Below, in pieces: positions 52,124-61,803 of a DNA stretch of 64,000 bases. The notes beneath the pieces are model-generated. The model was given only the letters and a program-made list of their open reading frames with translations, was not told where the DNA came from and searched no databases. The translations under genes were made by a program, and so were the position numbers. Source of the stretch: Companilactobacillus insicii (lineage in GTDB: Bacteria > Bacillota > Bacilli > Lactobacillales > Lactobacillaceae). Every line of letters starts with the position of its first letter. Position 1 is the first letter of the stretch. The stretch lies in the NCBI RefSeq assembly GCF_003946015.1, contig NZ_RHNU01000001.1:1-64000 (forward strand), in the 5' to 3' direction.

Positions 52124-52171
52124 AAAATCCTACAATAGTAAACATAACTGTTTACTGTTGTAGGATTTTTT
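52122..52171. terminator. Bidirectional terminator between purD and plsC
   Basis: Two 22-base arms (52122-52143 and 52150-52171) pair with one G-U pair. The outer parts are A6 and T6, so it ends the purine operon and the convergent plsC gene. Confidence 0.95.
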
Positions 52172-52189
52172 GTAATATACTTTATTAAG

Positions 52190-52813
52190 CTATTTTTTTA
52201 CTGGTGGAATATATTTAAAATCAGGATTTATTTTTTTGTCAAGTTGGTTCCATGCAATTTCCATGTCATCATTTACTTGCTTAGTTTGCTTTTCATCGAG
52301 TTTTGCTTTAAAATCAAAATCTATTTCGGGTCCAACACCGATGGTTATTTTCTGATGTTTTAGTAATCCAGTAAATTTTAATGGTCCTTGATAAACGAAT
52401 GGTACTAGGGGAGCCTTTGACATTTTAGCTATCAGTGATGCTCCACCTTTTAGGTCTTCGGAATAGCGAGTTCCAGATGGAAACATTATTAGGATCTGCC
52501 CCTTTTTCTTTAATGCCTTGACTGGAGTTTTTATAACCGAAGGACCAGGATGCTTCCTATCAACTGGAAATGCATGAGCGTGGACTAATATGTATCTTAA
52601 AATCGGATTTTTGAATAGTTCTATTTTAGCCATAAATGTTGCTTCTCGTGGGGCAATTACTAGTGCAAAAAATATTGGTTCCCACCACGTTCTGTGTGGT
52701 GCAACAATTATAAAGGGTTTATTAGGAAGGTTCTCTTTACCTTCAATGTCAAACTTACCATTAAGTAAAAAGACAATTCCCTTGGCGATTATACGGATGA
52801 ATTTATAAAACAT
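52190..52813 (-). CDS. plsC: 1-acyl-sn-glycerol-3-phosphate acyltransferase
   Basis: PlsC adds the second acyl chain to make phosphatidic acid, the substrate of CdsA encoded at 57964. The 207-residue protein has a short hydrophobic N-terminus (FIRIIAKGIVFLLNG), APHRTWWEPIFF as the acyltransferase motif I, and FPSGTRYSED as motif III. Motif I reads H-x4-E instead of the usual H-x4-D. GGGAGA lies upstream of the ATG. It is a single-gene minus-strand unit, convergent with the purine operon. Confidence 0.93.
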   Translation of the reverse strand: MFYKFIRIIAKGIVFLLNGKFDIEGKENLPNKPFIIVAPHRTWWEPIFFALVIAPREATFMAKIELFKNPILRYILVHAHAFPVDRKHPGPSVIKTPVKALKKKGQILIMFPSGTRYSEDLKGGASLIAKMSKAPLVPFVYQGPLKFTGLLKHQKITIGVGPEIDFDFKAKLDEKQTKQVNDDMEIAWNQLDKKINPDFKYIPPVKK

Positions 52814-52874
52814 TAATTATCATTCTCCCAAAATTAATTTTTACTTTAATAAAATACCACAAAGCAGGTGCTTC

Positions 52875-53597
52875 ATGTCGAATCTTTCTCAAGATGAAAT
52901 TTCAAAAAGCGGAATAACAATTTTTCAAGATAAAAATCTGTATTCTTTTAATCTAGATACCATTTTACTTTATAATTTTGCTAAAACTGTAAAAAAAGGT
53001 AAAATTGTTGATTTATGTTCTGGAAATGGTGCAATTGGATTGAGCCTATCGTCGAAGACCACAGCAAGTATTTATTTGGTTGAGTTACAAAAAGAATTAT
53101 CCAAATTAGCAGAAAAAAGTATTGAGTACAATCATATTGGTGAACAAGTACAAGTTATTAATTCGGATATTAAAAATATTCAAGACAAGCTAAATCATGA
53201 TTCAATTGATATGATTGTTTGTAATCCACCTTATTTTACCTCAAAGGAAACAACACAAACGAAGAATAATCAAGTCTTAGCTATTGCAAGGCATGAAATC
53301 AAAACGGATTTAAGTGAGGTCTTATATACAATCAAGGTTTTATTAAAAGAAAATTCGCATGTATACATGGTGTATCGTCCCGATAGGCTGAGTGAATTAT
53401 TCGTTAAAATGTCGCAAAATCGTCTACAGCCAAAAAAAATAAGATTTGTTCGATCACATATATCAGATAACGCTAATTTGGTCTTGATTGATGCTGTGAA
53501 GACAGTTAAAGAAAATTCCTTGATTATACAACCAGATTTGATTATGTATGATGGTAATGAATTGAGTGTGGAGGGACGTAAAATAATTGATGGCTAA
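52875..53597 (+). CDS. tRNA1(Val) (adenine-N6)-methyltransferase-like protein
   Basis: A 240-residue SAM-dependent methyltransferase of the YabB/TrmN6 type. It shows the SAM motif KIVDLCSGNGAIGLSLSSK near residues 41-60 and the adenine-N6 motif NPPYFTS at about 116-122. E. coli TrmN6 modifies A37 of tRNA1(Val); the substrate here is inferred from the family. AGGTG precedes the ATG at 52875. It overlaps the GIY-YIG gene by 8 bases, the same pair found next to each other (yabB-yazA) in B. subtilis. Confidence 0.92.
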   Translation: MSNLSQDEISKSGITIFQDKNLYSFNLDTILLYNFAKTVKKGKIVDLCSGNGAIGLSLSSKTTASIYLVELQKELSKLAEKSIEYNHIGEQVQVINSDIKNIQDKLNHDSIDMIVCNPPYFTSKETTQTKNNQVLAIARHEIKTDLSEVLYTIKVLLKENSHVYMVYRPDRLSELFVKMSQNRLQPKKIRFVRSHISDNANLVLIDAVKTVKENSLIIQPDLIMYDGNELSVEGRKIIDG

Positions 53598-53874
53598 TAA
53601 TGAGTACTTTGTTTATATTCTATTGTGCGCAGATAAGACATTTTATATTGGTACCAGTAATAATGTGACGAAGCGGGTTGCAACTCATAATTTAGGTAAA
53701 GGAGCTAAATATACTAAAACTCGTTTACCAGTAAAGCTGATGTATAAAGAAAAATTACATAGTAAATCTGAAGCATTAAAGAGAGAAATCGAATTAAAAA
53801 AGTTTAGTCGCAAGAAAAAAGAACTTTTTTTAAGAAGTCACGGAATTAATTGGCAAGAATTCTTGATTTCATAA
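53590..53874 (+). CDS. GIY-YIG nuclease superfamily protein (YazA/UPF0213)
   Basis: A 94-residue single-domain protein with YFVYILLCADKTFYIGTSNN, containing the modified GIY (VYI) and YIG motifs, and the conserved Arg and Glu further on (VTKRVATHN, SEALKREIELKKFSR). The family is related to UvrC and homing-type nucleases, but its cellular role is not known. ATG 53590 is used; a TTG at 53587 is possible and gives better spacing to GGAGGGA. It overlaps the preceding methyltransferase gene. Its 3' end contains the -35 of the rpsB promoter. Confidence 0.9.
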   Translation: MANNEYFVYILLCADKTFYIGTSNNVTKRVATHNLGKGAKYTKTRLPVKLMYKEKLHSKSEALKREIELKKFSRKKKELFLRSHGINWQEFLIS

Positions 53875-53891
53875 AAAATTTCCATTATAAT
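53863..53891 (+). promoter_or_regulatory. Promoter of rpsB-tsf
   Basis: TTGATT (53863-53868) and TATAAT (53886-53891) are exactly 17 bases apart. The -35 lies within the last codons of the upstream GIY-YIG gene. Confidence 0.85.
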
Positions 53892-53896
53892 ATTTT

Positions 53897-53997
53897 CTTG
53901 TATTGAATACACACACTTAATGATTCAGTTGTTGGTGCGCTTTGGCGTGTCAACTGAATATGACTTAAGTGGAGGTAAAAACCAGGAGGAATTTTTT
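53897..53997 (+). promoter_or_regulatory. Structured leader of rpsB
   Basis: About 100 untranslated bases precede rpsB. TTCAGTTG (53924-53931) pairs perfectly with CAACTGAA (53951-53958) around a 19-base GC-richer loop, followed by the palindrome ACTTAAGT and AGGAGGA. This resembles an autoregulatory S2 leader, but I cannot assign it to a described family by eye. Confidence 0.55.
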
Positions 53998-54789
53998 ATG
54001 TCAGTTATTTCTATGAAACAACTACTTGAAGCCGGTGTACATTTTGGACACCAAACAAGACGTTGGAACCCTAAGATGAAGCCATTTATCTTTACACAAA
54101 GAAATGGTATTTACATCATTGATTTACAAAAAACAGTTCGCATGATCGACGATGCCTACAACTATATGAAGGCTGTTGCCGGTGATGATGGTATCTTCTT
54201 ATTCGTTGGTACTAAGAAACAAGCACAAGATGCTATTGAAGAAGAAGCTACACGTGCTGGTCAATACTATGTTAACCATCGTTGGTTAGGTGGTACATTG
54301 ACTAACTGGAACACAATTCAAAAACGTATTAAGAGATTAAAGGATATTAAAGCAATGGCTGAAGATGGTACTTTCGAACGTCTTCCTAAGAAAGAAGTTG
54401 CTTTACTTACAAAACAACAAGCTAAGTTAGAGAAATTCCTTGGTGGTATCGAAGATATGCCAAGAATTCCTGATGTTATGTTCATTGTTGACCCTCATAA
54501 GGAAAACATTGCTGTTAACGAAGCTAAGAAACTTAACATTCCTATCGTAGCTATGGTTGATACAAACACTGATCCTGATGACATTGATGTTATCATCCCA
54601 TCAAATGACGATGCTATTCGTGCCGTTCGCCTAATCGTATCTAAGATGGCTGATGCTATTGTTGAAGGTAAACAAGGTGAAGAATCAGTATCTACTGATG
54701 ATTTTGCTAAGAATGATAATGCTGCATCAGACGACAAGTCTATTGAAGATGTTGCTGAATCAGCTGATAATGGTAACGAAGAAAAATAA
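53998..54789 (+). CDS. rpsB: 30S ribosomal protein S2
   Basis: S2 binds the 30S subunit near the mRNA exit. The 263-residue product has [40 protein letters not shown] and [12 protein letters not shown] in parts, all typical. The C-terminal 35 residues are acidic and probably disordered ([14 protein letters not shown]). The start is ATG 53998 with AGGAGGA 7 bases upstream; the open frame extends to 53920 through the leader, but no ribosome site supports that. It is co-transcribed with tsf. Confidence 0.97.
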   Translation: MSVISMKQLLEAGVHFGHQTRRWNPKMKPFIFTQRNGIYIIDLQKTVRMIDDAYNYMKAVAGDDGIFLFVGTKKQAQDAIEEEATRAGQYYVNHRWLGGTLTNWNTIQKRIKRLKDIKAMAEDGTFERLPKKEVALLTKQQAKLEKFLGGIEDMPRIPDVMFIVDPHKENIAVNEAKKLNIPIVAMVDTNTDPDDIDVIIPSNDDAIRAVRLIVSKMADAIVEGKQGEESVSTDDFAKNDNAASDDKSIEDVAESADNGNEEK

Positions 54790-54810
54790 AAAGATAATAG
54801 TTATAGATAG

Positions 54811-54837
54811 AGTCATCTGAACAAGATGGCTTTATTT
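54811..54837 (+). terminator. Hairpin between rpsB and tsf
   Basis: AGTCATCT (54811-54818) pairs with AGATGGCT (54824-54831) with one G-U pair, followed by a broken T-run (TTATTTATA). It is probably an attenuator or a processing site that balances S2 and EF-Ts output. Confidence 0.55.
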
Positions 54838-54856
54838 ATACGACTGGAGGATATTC

Positions 54857-55732
54857 ATGGCTAAAATTACTGCTGCTCAAGTTAAAGAATTACGTGATAA
54901 GACAAGCGTTGGTATGATGGATGCTAAAAAGGCATTGGTTGCTGCTGATGGTGATATGCAAAAAGCTATCGACGAACTTCGTGAAAAAGGTATTGCTAAG
55001 GCTGCCAAGAAGAATGACCGTATTGCTGCTGAAGGTCTAGCAGAAATCGTTATTTCTGGTAACAAAGCTGCTATCTATGAAGTTAACTCAGAAACTGACT
55101 TTGTTTCATCAAATGATAAGTTCAAAGATCTTGTTGCTAAGATTGGTAAAGCTCTTGTTGAAAACGAACCAAAGACAATGGACGAAGCACTAGCTCTTAA
55201 AGCTGGTGACGAAACAATTAATGACGCTATTACTGGATTAACAGCCGTTATTGGTGAAAAGATTACTTTGAGACGTTTCCAAGTAGTTGAAAAGAGTGAT
55301 TCACAAGTATTCGGTTCATATTTACATAATGGTGGATTGATTGCTGCTCTTACAGTTCTTAATGGTTCTGATGAAGAAGTTGCTAAGGATGTTGCTATGC
55401 ACGTTGCTGCTATTAACCCAACATACTTGAACCGTGATTCTGTACCTGCTGATGTTTTGGAACACGAAAAGAAAGTATTCACTGAAGAAACAAAAGCTGA
55501 AGGTAAGCCTGAAAAGATTATTCCAAGAATCGTAGAAGGACGCTTAAACAAGTACTTGTCAGAAATTAGTTTGGCTGATCAAGAGTTTGTTAAGGATTCA
55601 GATATGACTGTTCAACAATATGTTGAATCAAAGAAGAGTTCATTAGTTTCATATGTTCGTTTTGAAGTTGGAGAGGGTATTGAAAAAGCTCAAGAAAACT
55701 TTGTTGACGAAGTTATGAACCAAATCAAATAA
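54857..55732 (+). CDS. tsf: Translation elongation factor Ts
   Basis: EF-Ts recycles EF-Tu by exchanging GDP for GTP. The 291-residue protein has [24 protein letters not shown] at the start (in parts), the TDFV motif in [13 protein letters not shown], and the core domains with [19 protein letters not shown] precedes the ATG. It is the second gene of the rpsB-tsf unit and is followed by a terminator. Confidence 0.97.
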   Translation: MAKITAAQVKELRDKTSVGMMDAKKALVAADGDMQKAIDELREKGIAKAAKKNDRIAAEGLAEIVISGNKAAIYEVNSETDFVSSNDKFKDLVAKIGKALVENEPKTMDEALALKAGDETINDAITGLTAVIGEKITLRRFQVVEKSDSQVFGSYLHNGGLIAALTVLNGSDEEVAKDVAMHVAAINPTYLNRDSVPADVLEHEKKVFTEETKAEGKPEKIIPRIVEGRLNKYLSEISLADQEFVKDSDMTVQQYVESKKSSLVSYVRFEVGEGIEKAQENFVDEVMNQIK

Positions 55733-55756
55733 TTAAATTATAAAACTTATAGAGGG

Positions 55757-55791
55757 GATCGCTTAATTCATTTGAATTAAACGATCTTTTC
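55757..55791 (+). terminator. Terminator after tsf
   Basis: GATCGCTTAATTC (55757-55769) pairs with GAATTAAACGATC (55774-55786) with a single mismatch, followed by TTTTCTT. Confidence 0.85.
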
Positions 55792-55863
55792 TTGTATATA
55801 AGCCACAATTCATTCAATTTTTGTGTAAAATTGTTTATTAATACAATCTACTGTAATTGATTA

Positions 55864-55872
55864 TGTTAAAAT
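55864..55872 (+). promoter_or_regulatory. Extended -10 promoter of pyrH
   Basis: TGTTAAAAT provides an extended -10 (TAAAAT at 55867-55872). I could not find a convincing -35 at 16-18 bases. The 55792-55863 stretch is otherwise AT-rich and featureless. Confidence 0.45.
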
Positions 55873-55902
55873 GTTTAGTAGCAAAATTAAAGGAGAGTAC
55901 TT

Positions 55903-56634
55903 ATGCCTGATATCAAGTATAAAAGAATTATATTAAAAGTTTCCGGTGAGGCATTGGCTGGAGAAAAGGGATTTGGAATTAACCCTCCAGTAATCAAAAA
56001 AATCGCAGAACAAATTAAAAGTGTACATGAACTAGGTGTTCAAGTTGCTATCGTTTGTGGTGGTGGTAACATTTGGCGTGGCGAAACAGGCGCTGAAATG
56101 GGAATGGATCGTGCTCAAGCGGATTATATGGGTATGATGGCTACAGTTATGAATGGTTTGGCATTACAAGATGGTTTGGAACAATTGGATGTACCTACAC
56201 GCGTTCAGACTTCGATTGAGATGAGACAAGTTGCAGAACCTTACATCAGAAGAAAAGCTGTTAGACATCTCGAAAAGGGACGTGTAGTGATATTTGCAGG
56301 TGGTACTGGTAATCCATACTTCTCAACGGATACTACTTCTGTATTGCGTGCAGCTGAAATTGAAGCAGATGTTATTTTGATGGCTAAAAATAATGTTGAT
56401 GGCGTTTATTCAGCTGATCCTAAGAAGGATCCAAATGCTAAAAAGTATGATGAGTTGACACAGCTTGATATTATTAATAAGAATCTTGGCGTAATGGACT
56501 CAACTGCTTCTTCATTGTCAATGGATAATAATATCCCATTGATTGTATTCAATCTGAACGAACCAGAAAATATTAAAAAAGTTGTCCAAGGTGAAAACAT
56601 TGGAACAATTATAAAGGGTGGTAGCAATGACTGA
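55903..56634 (+). CDS. pyrH: UMP kinase
   Basis: PyrH phosphorylates UMP to UDP. The 243-residue amino acid kinase-fold protein has [46 protein letters not shown] and [16 protein letters not shown], with the C-terminal [23 protein letters not shown] precedes the ATG. Its last 8 bases overlap frr, the conserved pyrH-frr pair. Confidence 0.97.
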   Translation: MPDIKYKRIILKVSGEALAGEKGFGINPPVIKKIAEQIKSVHELGVQVAIVCGGGNIWRGETGAEMGMDRAQADYMGMMATVMNGLALQDGLEQLDVPTRVQTSIEMRQVAEPYIRRKAVRHLEKGRVVIFAGGTGNPYFSTDTTSVLRAAEIEADVILMAKNNVDGVYSADPKKDPNAKKYDELTQLDIINKNLGVMDSTASSLSMDNNIPLIVFNLNEPENIKKVVQGENIGTIIKGGSND

Positions 56635-57187
56635 AAATAATGCAGTTTCAAAAGCTAAAGAAAATATGACCAAATCTATTGAAGTTTTAAGAAAAGAATT
56701 GGCTAATATCCGTGCAGGTAAAGCTAATGCATCAATTCTTAATAATATTAAGGTAGAATATTACGGTACATTAGTACCCTTGAATCAAGTTGCGTCCATT
56801 AATATCCCTGAGGCTCGTGTTTTATTGATTTCGCCTTATGATAAATCAGCTTTAGATGCAATTGAGCATGCAATTAATTCGTCTGATTTAGGATTGAATC
56901 CCGCAAATGATGGTGATGTAATAAGACTTGTTATTCCTCAATTGACAGGTGAGCGTCGTAAGGAAATTGCTAAACAAGTTGGTAAAGAAGCTGAAGAGAC
57001 TCGAATTGCTGTTCGTAATGTTAGACGTGATGCAATGGATGATATAAAGAAACAAGAAAAGAATAGTGATATTACTGAAGATGACTTACACGATTTGGAG
57101 AGTCAAATTCAAAAAGTAACTGATAAAGCGGTAGCTGACATTAATCAAATAGCTGCGGATAAGGAAAAGGAAATCACTGAAGGGTAA
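56627..57187 (+). CDS. frr: Ribosome recycling factor
   Basis: RRF, with EF-G, splits the ribosome after termination. The 186-residue protein is of exact family length and has [37 protein letters not shown] (in parts), [26 protein letters not shown] (in parts) and [12 protein letters not shown]. The start is ATG 56627 with AAGGGTGG upstream, inside the end of pyrH. Confidence 0.97.
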   Translation: MTENNAVSKAKENMTKSIEVLRKELANIRAGKANASILNNIKVEYYGTLVPLNQVASINIPEARVLLISPYDKSALDAIEHAINSSDLGLNPANDGDVIRLVIPQLTGERRKEIAKQVGKEAEETRIAVRNVRRDAMDDIKKQEKNSDITEDDLHDLESQIQKVTDKAVADINQIAADKEKEITEG

Positions 57188-57205
57188 CCTTCGGAGCAAT
57201 GTTTT

Positions 57206-57949
57206 ATGGCAGAAATTAATAATAGTTCATTAAGTTCTGAGTTAAGAGTTCCAGAGCATATAGCTATCATTATGGATGGTAATGGTAGATGGGCTAAACG
57301 TAGCGGACAACCACGTATTGCTGGACACAAGGAAGGCATGAATAATGTTAAGAGGATCGCTACTGCAGCTAGTCATATGGGCGTTAAGGTTTTAAGCCTT
57401 TACGCCTTTTCTACAGAGAATTGGAGTAGACCTAGTAAAGAAGTCAGCTTTTTGATGCGTCTACCTGTAGATTTCTTTGGAACATTTATGCCTGACTTAA
57501 TTAAAGAAAATATCAAAGTTTTAGTCACTGGATTTACTGATCATTTGCCTGAGAAAACAAAAAAAGTTGTTTTTAAAGCTATGGATGATACAAAAGATAA
57601 CACTGGTATGATTTTAAATTTTGCATTCAACTATGGTGGACGTGCAGAAATTGTTAACGCGGCAAAAAATTTGGCAAAAGAAGCAGTTAATGGTTCAATT
57701 AGTCCAGATGACATTGATGATAAATTATTTGCGGATCAGCTATTAACTAGTCCATTGGGAAGTTTAGCTGATCCTGATTTGTTAATCAGAACTAGTGGTG
57801 AAGAAAGAATTTCTAATTTCTTGTTATGGCAATTAGCATATACAGAAATGGTCTTTGATAAAACATACTGGCCTGATTTTACAAAGGATAATTTGATTGA
57901 GGATATTAAGTTATTCAATGATCGAGATCGTCGATTTGGCGCTATTTAA
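57206..57949 (+). CDS. uppS: Undecaprenyl diphosphate synthase
   Basis: UppS extends farnesyl diphosphate to the C55 lipid carrier used in cell wall synthesis. The 247-residue cis-prenyltransferase has IAIIMDGNGRWAKRSGQPRI (catalytic Asp), GHKEGM, LYAFSTENWSRP, FNYGGRAEIV and DLLIRTSGEERISNFLLWQ. The substrate comes from IspA (9135-9983). A small hairpin (57179-57192) lies between frr and the weak ribosome site GGAGCA. Confidence 0.97.
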   Translation: MAEINNSSLSSELRVPEHIAIIMDGNGRWAKRSGQPRIAGHKEGMNNVKRIATAASHMGVKVLSLYAFSTENWSRPSKEVSFLMRLPVDFFGTFMPDLIKENIKVLVTGFTDHLPEKTKKVVFKAMDDTKDNTGMILNFAFNYGGRAEIVNAAKNLAKEAVNGSISPDDIDDKLFADQLLTSPLGSLADPDLLIRTSGEERISNFLLWQLAYTEMVFDKTYWPDFTKDNLIEDIKLFNDRDRRFGAI

Positions 57950-57963
57950 TTTGGGGGAAGATT

Positions 57964-58758
57964 ATGAGACAACGTGTAATAACAGCTGTTATTGCTTTGG
58001 CAATTTTCATTCCAATTCTACTTGCAGGTGGAATATGGCTTGAAATTGCAGCAGCTGCATTAGCAGTAGTAGGTATATTTGAAATTTATATTATGCGAAA
58101 ACGAATCATTGTTTCAATTGATTTTGTGATCACACTATTAGGAACATTGGCAATTGCTGTCCCGTTAAATTTTTACAAGGGATGGTTACCGTCGAGTTTT
58201 ACCCGTTTAGATGTATTTTATGTTTTTGCAGTATTGTTATTGATAATTACTGTTTTAACGAAAAATAAGTTTAATTTTGAAGATGCAGGTGTTTCTGTAG
58301 TCTCAATGATTTATATTGGTACAGGATTCCATTATCTTGCTTCAGTAAGAAACTCAGAAGGTGGCCTGGGCTTATTGATGTTCGCCTTGATTGTTGTATG
58401 GTCAACAGATATTTTTGCTTACACATTCGGACGTAAGATTGGTAAACATAAATTATGGCCAGCTATTAGTCCTAATAAGACATGGGAAGGTACTATTGGA
58501 GGAGTTGTCTCTGCCTTAGTACTTTCTGGTGCTTATATGTATTTTGTACCACAGCAATATTCAATGATTTCAATGCTATTGATTGCATTTGTCCTTTCAG
58601 TGTTCGGACAAATGGGTGATTTAATTGAGTCAGCTTATAAGAGATATTATAAAGTAAAGGATTCTGGAAATATTTTGCCTGGTCATGGTGGAATATTAGA
58701 CAGATTTGACAGTATGTTAATTGTCTTACCTTTGTTACACATTTTTGGCCTAGTATAG
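57964..58758 (+). CDS. cdsA: Phosphatidate cytidylyltransferase
   Basis: CdsA makes CDP-diacylglycerol from phosphatidate and CTP. The 264-residue membrane protein has about seven to eight helices and the family signature SAYKRYYKVKDSGNILPGHG (ending GGILDRFDS) near the C-terminus, with SPNKTWEG ahead of it. It follows uppS by 14 bases in the universal Firmicute order uppS-cdsA-rseP-proS. The phosphatidate it uses is produced by PlsC. Confidence 0.96.
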   Translation: MRQRVITAVIALAIFIPILLAGGIWLEIAAAALAVVGIFEIYIMRKRIIVSIDFVITLLGTLAIAVPLNFYKGWLPSSFTRLDVFYVFAVLLLIITVLTKNKFNFEDAGVSVVSMIYIGTGFHYLASVRNSEGGLGLLMFALIVVWSTDIFAYTFGRKIGKHKLWPAISPNKTWEGTIGGVVSALVLSGAYMYFVPQQYSMISMLLIAFVLSVFGQMGDLIESAYKRYYKVKDSGNILPGHGGILDRFDSMLIVLPLLHIFGLV

Positions 58759-58777
58759 GCGATTCGTGGAGGTAAAA

Positions 58778-60046
58778 ATGACCGCGATAATCACATTTAT
58801 TATTGTTTTTGGAATTTTAGTAATTGTCCATGAATTTGGACATTACTATGCCGCAAAAAAATCTGGTATTTTAGTACGAGAATTTTCAGTCGGAATGGGT
58901 CCCAAGTTATTTGCGTATCGAAAAAGTAGTACTACATATACGCTGAGACTATTACCCTTAGGTGGGTATGTCAGAATGGCTGGAGCACAAGAAGATGATT
59001 CAGAAATACAACCGGGTACTATGGCTTCTTTGGTTTTGAATGATGATCAAAAAGTTGTAAAAATCATTACATCAAGCAAAGTATATGATCCCAATGGTAT
59101 TCCTGTTCAAATATCAAAAGCAGATTTAGTCGATGCATTAACCATTGAAGGATATGAGAATGGTGATGAAACTGCTATTAAGACATATTCTGTTGATCAT
59201 GATGCAACAATTGTTGAAGAAGATAGTACTGAGGTACAAATTGCTCCGCGTGATGTGCAGCTTCAGTCCGTTTCAGTTTGGAAACGTATGATAACTAACT
59301 TTGCTGGTCCGTTTAACAATTTCATATTGGCTGTTGTATGTGCCATATTGGCTGCTTTTATGATGAATGGCGTCGTTCAGAATACTAATCAATTAGGTGA
59401 AATTCAGAATGGTAGTGTTGCTGACAAAGCTGGATTAAAAGCTAACGATAAGATATTGGCAGTAAATGGTCATAAGACTAAAGACTGGAATACCTTATCG
59501 TTAAACATTCAAAAATATCCAGACAAGAAAGTTAATTTAAAAGTTAAATCAGGTAGTGATATTTCAAATATCACATTGACTCCAAAAACAATTAAATCAT
59601 CGGGTCAAAAATATGGTCAGATAGGAATTATGCCTATACGTGATTATAGTTTTATGGCTAAGATAAAATATGGATTCACTTATAGTTGGCAAACTACTTT
59701 ACAGATACTTCATGTTCTGGGCAAGATGGTAACTGGTGGATTCAGTATTAATCAACTATCAGGTCCAGTTGGTATTTATTCGATGACGTCACAAGTTTCA
59801 TCACAAGGACTTCTAAGTATAATTTTATTTATGTCAATGTTGTCAATGAACTTAGGTATTGTGAACTTGATACCAATTCCCGCATTGGACGGGGGTAAAA
59901 TCTTGCTTAATATCATTGAAGCTATCAGAAGGAAACCATTACCTGAGGAATATGAAAATGTCATTACATTAATTGGGGTTGGCATTTTGGTTTTATTAAT
60001 GGTTGCCGTAACTTGGAATGATATCCAGCGCTTTTTTATAAAATAG
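58778..60046 (+). CDS. rseP: Site-2 intramembrane metalloprotease RseP
   Basis: RseP (RasP in B. subtilis) cleaves membrane-embedded anti-sigma factors and remnant signal peptides. The 422-residue protein has the zinc motif HEFGH (His18, His22) in the first helix, one PDZ domain (about 190-275, GSVADKAGLKANDKILAVNG), and NLIPIPALDGG with the second metal ligand. The start is ATG 58778 with GGAGG upstream; an ATG four residues earlier overlaps that site. Confidence 0.96.
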   Translation: MTAIITFIIVFGILVIVHEFGHYYAAKKSGILVREFSVGMGPKLFAYRKSSTTYTLRLLPLGGYVRMAGAQEDDSEIQPGTMASLVLNDDQKVVKIITSSKVYDPNGIPVQISKADLVDALTIEGYENGDETAIKTYSVDHDATIVEEDSTEVQIAPRDVQLQSVSVWKRMITNFAGPFNNFILAVVCAILAAFMMNGVVQNTNQLGEIQNGSVADKAGLKANDKILAVNGHKTKDWNTLSLNIQKYPDKKVNLKVKSGSDISNITLTPKTIKSSGQKYGQIGIMPIRDYSFMAKIKYGFTYSWQTTLQILHVLGKMVTGGFSINQLSGPVGIYSMTSQVSSQGLLSIILFMSMLSMNLGIVNLIPIPALDGGKILLNIIEAIRRKPLPEEYENVITLIGVGILVLLMVAVTWNDIQRFFIK

Positions 60047-60058
60047 GGGGATAAAAAT

Positions 60059-61765
60059 TTGAAACAATCAAAACTGTATATTCCAACATTAAAGCAAACT
60101 CCATCGGATGCTGAGGCTATTAGTCATCAGTTGATGTTGAGAGCGGGTTATGTAAGACAAGTTTCTGCTGGTATTTACAGTTACTTACCACTCGCTTGGT
60201 CAGTAATTCGTAAAATAGAAGACATTATTCGTAAGGAAAATGATAAAATGGATGCTGCTGAAATGCGCATGCCGGCTATTATTCCTGCTGATTTATGGAA
60301 AGAGAGTGGACGTTACGACACATACGGTCAAACTTTATTTAAAGTTAATGACCGTCATGAAAGAGAGTTTATACTTGGTCCAACTCATGAAGAAACATTT
60401 ACTAGTGTTGTAAAAGAAAGTTTGAATAGTTACAAAAAACTTCCTCTAGTGTTGTATCAAATGCAAATGAAATATCGTGATGAAGATCGTCCTCGTTATG
60501 GATTGTTACGTGGTAGAGAGTTTGATATGTATGATGCATATTCATTTACTGCTAATAAAGATCAACTAGATGTTATCTTTAATCAGATGGAACAAGCTTA
60601 CCGTAATATATTTGATATTTGCGGTTTGAACTATCGCTCAATTATTGGTGACGCTGGTGCTATGGGTGGTACAGATTCCAAGGAATTTTCTGCAATCGCT
60701 GAAATTGGTGAAGATACAATTGCTTATTCAGATGATAGTGATTATTCTGCTAACTTAGAGATGGCTGCAAGTAAATTGCCAGGTAATCCAAGTGAGGAAC
60801 ACAAAACTGCTGAATTAGTCGACACACCTGATGTACATACAATCGATACTTTAGCATCCTTATTAAATGTTGAATCATCAATAATTATGAAAGCTGTTGC
60901 TTATATTGCTGATGAGAAACCAGTTCTAGTTATGATTCGTGGTGACTATGAAGTTAATGATGTTAAATTAAAGAATTATTTAGGTGCTGATTTCTTGAGA
61001 GAAGCTACTGCTGAAGAGGTTACAAATCTATTTAACAGCGTTCCAGGATTTATCGGTCCAAAGGGTATGTCTGATGATGTTCAAGTGTTATATGATAGTT
61101 CACTTGAAGGATTGACTAACTTTGTCGTTGGTCCAAACCAAGCAAACAAGCATTTGATCAATGCCAATTTTGAAGATATAACAGATGAAGAACCATCATT
61201 TAGAGATTTTCGTGTTGTTAAGGAAGGCGAAATGTCACCGGATGGTCACGGTAATATTAAATTTACTCGTGGTATTGAAATTGGACATATTTTCAAATTA
61301 GGAACTAAGTTTTCTAAGGCCCTTGGTGCAAACTTCTTGGATGAAAACGGAAAATCGAATCCATTAATTATGGGTTGCTATGGAATCGGTATTTCTCGAT
61401 TATTGTCTGCTATTATTGAACAACATAATGATGAGAATGGTATTATATGGCCAGTTGCTTTGGCACCATATCAAGTACATGTTGTTCCAATAAAGTACAA
61501 TAATGATGTTCAAGGTAAATTAAGTGATGAAATCGTATCAATGCTTCAAGATGAAGGTTATGATGTCTTACTAGATGATCGTAAAGAACGTCCTGGTGTT
61601 AAATTTGCGGATTCAGATTTGATGGGAATGCCAATTAGAATTACTGTTGGTAAAAAAGCCGCAGATAACATAGTTGAATTGAAAATCAGAAGCACTGGTG
61701 AAACAATTGAAGTAAGTAAAGATGAATTAGTAAATTCAGTAAAAATATTGCTTAAGAATCAGTAA
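60059..61765 (+). CDS. proS: Prolyl-tRNA synthetase (bacterial type with editing domain)
   Basis: A 568-residue class II aminoacyl-tRNA synthetase. It has the start [21 protein letters not shown] (in part), motif 1 [12 protein letters not shown], motif 2 [18 protein letters not shown], and an inserted editing domain (about 225-390) which removes mischarged alanine. Motif 3 is [15 protein letters not shown]. The start is TTG 60059 with GGGGG upstream; no T-box leader is present in the 12 bases after rseP, so it depends on the upstream promoter. Confidence 0.97.
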   Translation: MKQSKLYIPTLKQTPSDAEAISHQLMLRAGYVRQVSAGIYSYLPLAWSVIRKIEDIIRKENDKMDAAEMRMPAIIPADLWKESGRYDTYGQTLFKVNDRHEREFILGPTHEETFTSVVKESLNSYKKLPLVLYQMQMKYRDEDRPRYGLLRGREFDMYDAYSFTANKDQLDVIFNQMEQAYRNIFDICGLNYRSIIGDAGAMGGTDSKEFSAIAEIGEDTIAYSDDSDYSANLEMAASKLPGNPSEEHKTAELVDTPDVHTIDTLASLLNVESSIIMKAVAYIADEKPVLVMIRGDYEVNDVKLKNYLGADFLREATAEEVTNLFNSVPGFIGPKGMSDDVQVLYDSSLEGLTNFVVGPNQANKHLINANFEDITDEEPSFRDFRVVKEGEMSPDGHGNIKFTRGIEIGHIFKLGTKFSKALGANFLDENGKSNPLIMGCYGIGISRLLSAIIEQHNDENGIIWPVALAPYQVHVVPIKYNNDVQGKLSDEIVSMLQDEGYDVLLDDRKERPGVKFADSDLMGMPIRITVGKKAADNIVELKIRSTGETIEVSKDELVNSVKILLKNQ

Positions 61766-61767
61766 TG

Positions 61768-61785
61768 AGGCTTAAGCCTTTTTTA
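61768..61785 (+). terminator. Small hairpin after proS
   Basis: AGGC and GCCT form a 4-base stem with a TTAA loop, followed by T5. This is weak; it may reduce but probably does not stop transcription into polC, which begins 19 bases later. Confidence 0.45.
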
Positions 61786-61803
61786 TTTCTTGAAAGGTAA
61801 GAT

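Noticed and set aside
31-52171. Shared CCTACAAT/ATTGTAGG core in the hairpins at 31-71 and 52122-52171 as a dispersed repeat family.
   Set aside because: Only two copies with different outer sequence; similar terminator stems can arise independently. A genome-wide search would be needed.
53920-53997. In-frame N-terminal extension of rpsB into the leader.
   Set aside because: AGGAGGA at 53984-53990 fits the ATG at 53998, S2 proteins begin there, and the extension would cover the leader stem.
55075-55551. A 158-codon open frame antisense to tsf.
   Set aside because: It is a shadow of the biased codon use of tsf; no start signals and no recognisable product.
60047-60058. T-box riboswitch before proS.
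   Set aside because: Only 12 bases separate rseP and proS, so there is no room for a T-box.
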